From positions 1 to 9,076 of the forward strand of contig JAQGLQ010000264.1 in assembly GCA_028292785.1 (NCBI GenBank): a stretch of DNA of 9,076 nucleotides, read 5' to 3'. The position numbers and the translations under genes are program-made. Positions 6,590-9,076 of this stretch are shown here, piece by piece (within the stretch, counting starts at the first letter, position 1; every line of letters starts with the position of its first letter). The DNA comes from Noviherbaspirillum sp. (lineage in GTDB: Bacteria; Pseudomonadota; Gammaproteobacteria; Burkholderiales; Burkholderiaceae). The notes below the pieces were generated by a model. It worked only from the letters and a program-made list of their open reading frames with translations, was not told the origin of the DNA and did not search any database.

Positions 6590-7596
6590 GCGCGCGCCTC
6601 CGTAAGCCCGCCTGCCCCGCCCCCGGCTTCTCCTCCGATCCGTACGCGCGGATCGAGCAGCGAATAGATGATGTCGACGGCAAGATTGATGAGCACGTAC
6701 ATGGTCACGGTCAGCAGCAGATACGCCACGATCACCGGACGGTCGAGTACCGCGATGGAATCGAGCAGCAGCTTGCCCATGCCGGGCCAGGCGAAGATCG
6801 ATTCGGTGACCACCGAAAACGCGATCAGCGACCCGAACTCGAGGCCGATGACCGTCACGATCGGCACCATGATGTTTTTCAGCAGATGCACGCCGATCAC
6901 GCGGCTTTCGTGCAATCCCTTGGCGCGCGCGAAGCGCACATAGTCCTGCGACAGGGCTTCGCGCGTGCCGGCGCGCGTCAGCCGGATGATCAGCGACAGC
7001 TTGAACAGTGCGAGGTTGGCAGCCGGCATGGCGATATGTTTCCAGCCTTCGAGGCTCAGCAGCGACACCGGCACGCCGAACAGGTTTTCTGTCGGGCCGC
7101 GGCCGCTGGCCGGCAGCCACCCTAGATATACCGAGAACATCATGATCAGCACCAGGCCGACCCAGAAGGTAGGCAGCGAGAAGCCGAGGATCGACACCGT
7201 CATGATGGTCTTGCCCGACAGCGCGTCGGGCCGCAGCCCGGCCCACAGCCCGAGGGGAATGCCGAGCACGACCGCGATCAGCATCGCCGCCGTCGCGAGT
7301 TCCAGCGTCGCCGGCATGCGGTCGGCGATCAGCGCGAGGGCCGACGTGCCATGCACGAAAGAATTGCCGAGGTCACCGCTCAGCGCATGCCGCAGGAATA
7401 GCGCGTACTGCTCCCATATCGGCCGGTCCAGCCCGAGCGCCGCAGTGGCGCGCGCGATCTCCGCCTTGTCCGCCTGCGGGTTGATCAGGATCTCGACCGG
7501 ATTGCCGATCGCATAGACGCCCATGAACACCAGTAGCGACATGATGAACAGCACGGCGATGGTTTGCAGCAGGCGGCGCGAAAGAAACGAGAGCAT
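6586..7596 (-). CDS. Peptide ABC transporter permease (DppB/OppB type)
   Basis: A 336-residue inner-membrane permease, slightly longer than E. coli DppB because of a glycine- and alanine-rich tail (321-336). Seen: an N-terminal helix after MLSFLSRRLLQ, the periplasmic region with LGLDRPIWEQYALFL and GDLGNSF typical of B-type permeases, further hydrophobic segments (about 98-120, 132-158, 243-265, 287-312), and the EAA-type loop YVRFARAKGLHESRVIGVHLLKN (about 219-241). FAWPGMGKLLLDSI and LDPRVR near the end are family landmarks. The ATG at 7596 has no good Shine-Dalgarno and an in-frame TAG lies just upstream, so no longer start is possible. Expression may depend on the structure in the 86-base gap after the binding-protein gene. 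Ends in a four-base overlap with the next permease. Confidence 0.93.
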   Translation of the reverse strand: MLSFLSRRLLQTIAVLFIMSLLVFMGVYAIGNPVEILINPQADKAEIARATAALGLDRPIWEQYALFLRHALSGDLGNSFVHGTSALALIADRMPATLELATAAMLIAVVLGIPLGLWAGLRPDALSGKTIMTVSILGFSLPTFWVGLVLIMMFSVYLGWLPASGRGPTENLFGVPVSLLSLEGWKHIAMPAANLALFKLSLIIRLTRAGTREALSQDYVRFARAKGLHESRVIGVHLLKNIMVPIVTVIGLEFGSLIAFSVVTESIFAWPGMGKLLLDSIAVLDRPVIVAYLLLTVTMYVLINLAVDIIYSLLDPRVRIGGEAGGGAGGLTEARA

Positions 7597-7639
7597 GGAT
7601 GGCTAAGCGGGCACGCGATAATGGTTTGAATTCTCCATC

Positions 7640-7655
7640 CTCCCGCGCGCGAGAG
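7640..7655 (-). promoter_or_regulatory. GC-rich hairpin between binding protein and permease genes
   Basis: In the minus-strand transcript CTCTCG and CGGGAG can form a 6-bp stem (one G-U pair) around CGCG. It lies in the only sizeable gap of the operon, just after the binding-protein gene. Hairpins here are common in binding-protein operons, where they protect the upstream messenger from 3' decay and raise binding-protein levels over the permeases. There is no T-run, so full termination is unlikely. Confidence 0.4.
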
Positions 7656-7668
7656 TAGGGAGAGTAGG
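7651..7668. repeat. Perfect 9-bp tandem repeat
   Basis: GAGAGTAGG occurs twice back to back in the gap between the binding-protein and permease genes, next to the hairpin. A looser repeat of TCACTCCG (7670-7677 and 7683-7690) sits beside it and includes the binding-protein stop codon. The array looks like replication slippage and could vary between strains. Confidence 0.5.
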
Positions 7669-7682
7669 ATCACTCCGAGGAT

Positions 7683-9076
7683 TCACTCCGGAACGAACTG
7701 ATGCGCGAACGTAAACTCGTCCGTCCGCGCATTGTATTTCAATCCCTTGCGCACCGCCCACGTCGCATATTGATGATGCAGGGGAATCACCGCATAGTCC
7801 TTCATCGCGATGACGGCGCCTTCCCTGGCGAACGCTTCCCGTTTTTTCATATCGACCGAAGACAAGGCTGCCCGGACCGACTCATCCACTTTCGGATTGC
7901 TGTACCGGCCCCAGTTCCAGGTGCCCCAGCCGCTATCCGGGTTGGGCGTGCCCACCACCGAGCGCAGGGCGAAGTCACCGGCCAGCGAACCCCAGCCGAG
8001 CAGCGCCATGCTGAATTCGCCGGCGCGCGCCTTGCCGAAATAAGATGACAGCGGCAGCGTTTCCACCTTGGCCTGGATGCCGGCCCTGGCGAGGAACTGC
8101 GCCACCGTCTGCACTACCTTGGCATCGTTCACATAGCGATTGTTCGGCCCATGCAAGGTCACGGCGAACCCATCCGGATAGCCGGCCTCGGCCAACAGCT
8201 TTTTCGCGCCCGCCACATCGTAGGCCTCCACCGGAATCGTGTCCGCGTGACCGAAGATGCCCGGGGATACGAGATTCGACGCCGGAACCGCAAGTCCCTC
8301 CATCGTGTGCTCGACCAACGCCTTGCGGTTGATCGCCTTGGAGATCGCGGTGCGTACGCGCACGTCCTTGAACGGATTCCTGTCGAGCGGCTTGCCGGAT
8401 TTGTCGAATACGAAAGGCGACTTGTCGCGCGACTGGTCGAGATGCCAGAAGATCGTGCGCCATGACACCTTTTGTTCCAGCCGGATTTTCGGGTTGCCGC
8501 GCAGCCGGGCAATATCCGGCGTCGGCACGCCTTCGATGGCATCGACGTCACCCGCCAGCAGCGCCGCCAGGCGCGGCGTGTCCGAGGTATTGATGCGGAA
8601 CGTCACCTTGTCCCAAGCCGGCTTGCTGCCCCAGTAAGCTTCGTTGCGCGCGACTTCGATGCGGTCGCCGCGCCTGAACGACACGAAGCGAAACGGGCCC
8701 GTTCCCACCAGCGCCTTGCCGCTGTTGAAGTCGTCGACGCTTGCTCCTTGCGCCGCTTTTTTGGACACGATGAAAATCGAAATCATGTCCATCGGCAGCG
8801 GCCCGTAGGGGGTTGCGGTTTTCAGCCGCACGGTAAGAGGGTCGACGATCTGCTTGCCGGTGATCTGCCTTGTATAACTTGTGAACGGCCCCGGGCTGTT
8901 GACCAGGGTCGCCGGCCGGTCGAGCGAGAACACCACATCTTCGGCCGTCAGCGGCGATCCGTCATGAAACTTGACGCCGGGACGCAGCTTGAATTCCCAG
9001 GTGGTCGCATCGACCGCGCGCCACGAGGTCGCGAGTCCGGGAATCAACTGTCCGTTCGCATCGACATGCACCAGCG
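7683..9076 (-). CDS. Periplasmic solute-binding protein of peptide ABC importer (5' partial)
   Basis: The C-terminal 463 residues of an extracellular solute-binding protein family 5 member (DppA/OppA type), which captures peptides or similar ligands in the periplasm and hands them to the permeases. The frame stays open through the window edge. About 60-75 residues, including the signal peptide, are probably missing, judging from the usual 500-540 length. Seen from the edge: LVHVDANGQLIPGLATSW, then WEFKLRPGVKFHDGSPLTAEDVVFSLDR, the family signature region; ALVGTGPFRF; the lobe-two stretch FKDVRVRTAISKAINRKALVE; and a C-terminus ending FVPE, common in this group. The visible GTG near 9071 is internal and not the start. 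This is the first visible gene of the importer operon; its promoter lies outside the window. Ligand not readable; peptides, opines or glutathione are possible. Confidence 0.92.
   Translation of the reverse strand, partial: LVHVDANGQLIPGLATSWRAVDATTWEFKLRPGVKFHDGSPLTAEDVVFSLDRPATLVNSPGPFTSYTRQITGKQIVDPLTVRLKTATPYGPLPMDMISIFIVSKKAAQGASVDDFNSGKALVGTGPFRFVSFRRGDRIEVARNEAYWGSKPAWDKVTFRINTSDTPRLAALLAGDVDAIEGVPTPDIARLRGNPKIRLEQKVSWRTIFWHLDQSRDKSPFVFDKSGKPLDRNPFKDVRVRTAISKAINRKALVEHTMEGLAVPASNLVSPGIFGHADTIPVEAYDVAGAKKLLAEAGYPDGFAVTLHGPNNRYVNDAKVVQTVAQFLARAGIQAKVETLPLSSYFGKARAGEFSMALLGWGSLAGDFALRSVVGTPNPDSGWGTWNWGRYSNPKVDESVRAALSSVDMKKREAFAREGAVIAMKDYAVIPLHHQYATWAVRKGLKYNARTDEFTFAHQFVPE

Noticed and set aside
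6590..7246. Long N-terminal extension of the C-type permease frame
   Set aside because: The extension is Arg/Ala/Gly-rich shadow sequence within the B-type permease gene. The start at 6589 has a good ribosome site and a four-base overlap.

Overview
The window looks like chromosome from a GC-rich betaproteobacterium, probably Burkholderiales. This rests on codon style and on the look of the peptide-transport operon; no marker gene fixes the genus. Almost everything reads on the minus strand. One small gene (2178-2333) reads on the plus strand.

Right part (9076 down to about 3701): a complete-looking oligopeptide/dipeptide ABC importer operon, transcribed right to left. It holds a periplasmic solute-binding protein (5' end cut by the window edge), two permeases and two ATPases. 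Three of the junctions are 4- or 11-bp start/stop overlaps, so translation is probably coupled. The only real gap is the 86 bp between the binding protein and the first permease; it contains a GC-rich hairpin and a 9-bp tandem repeat. A class II (SIRT4-like) Sir2 NAD-dependent deacylase follows the last ATPase after 10 bp and looks like the sixth gene of the transcript. A VOC-fold (glyoxalase/dioxygenase superfamily) protein follows 84 bp later with its own strong ribosome binding site.

Middle (about 1939-2382): a divergent intergenic region with an AT-rich imperfect dyad, then a 51-residue, very hydrophilic protein of unknown function, convergent with the VOC gene.

Left part (1-1938): two minus-strand genes that are clearly less GC-rich than the transporter operon. 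The first resembles a CesT-family type III secretion chaperone. The second, 106 bp downstream, is a 416-residue protein with an alpha/beta-hydrolase (lipase class 3-like) Ser-Asp-His arrangement and a polar, almost charge-free N-terminus. The most interesting reading is a chaperone plus cognate type III effector with putative lipase or phospholipase activity, possibly acquired horizontally. No secretion apparatus genes are visible, so this remains an inference from fold resemblance and gene order. Positions 1-62, downstream of that gene, hold no gene that I can support.
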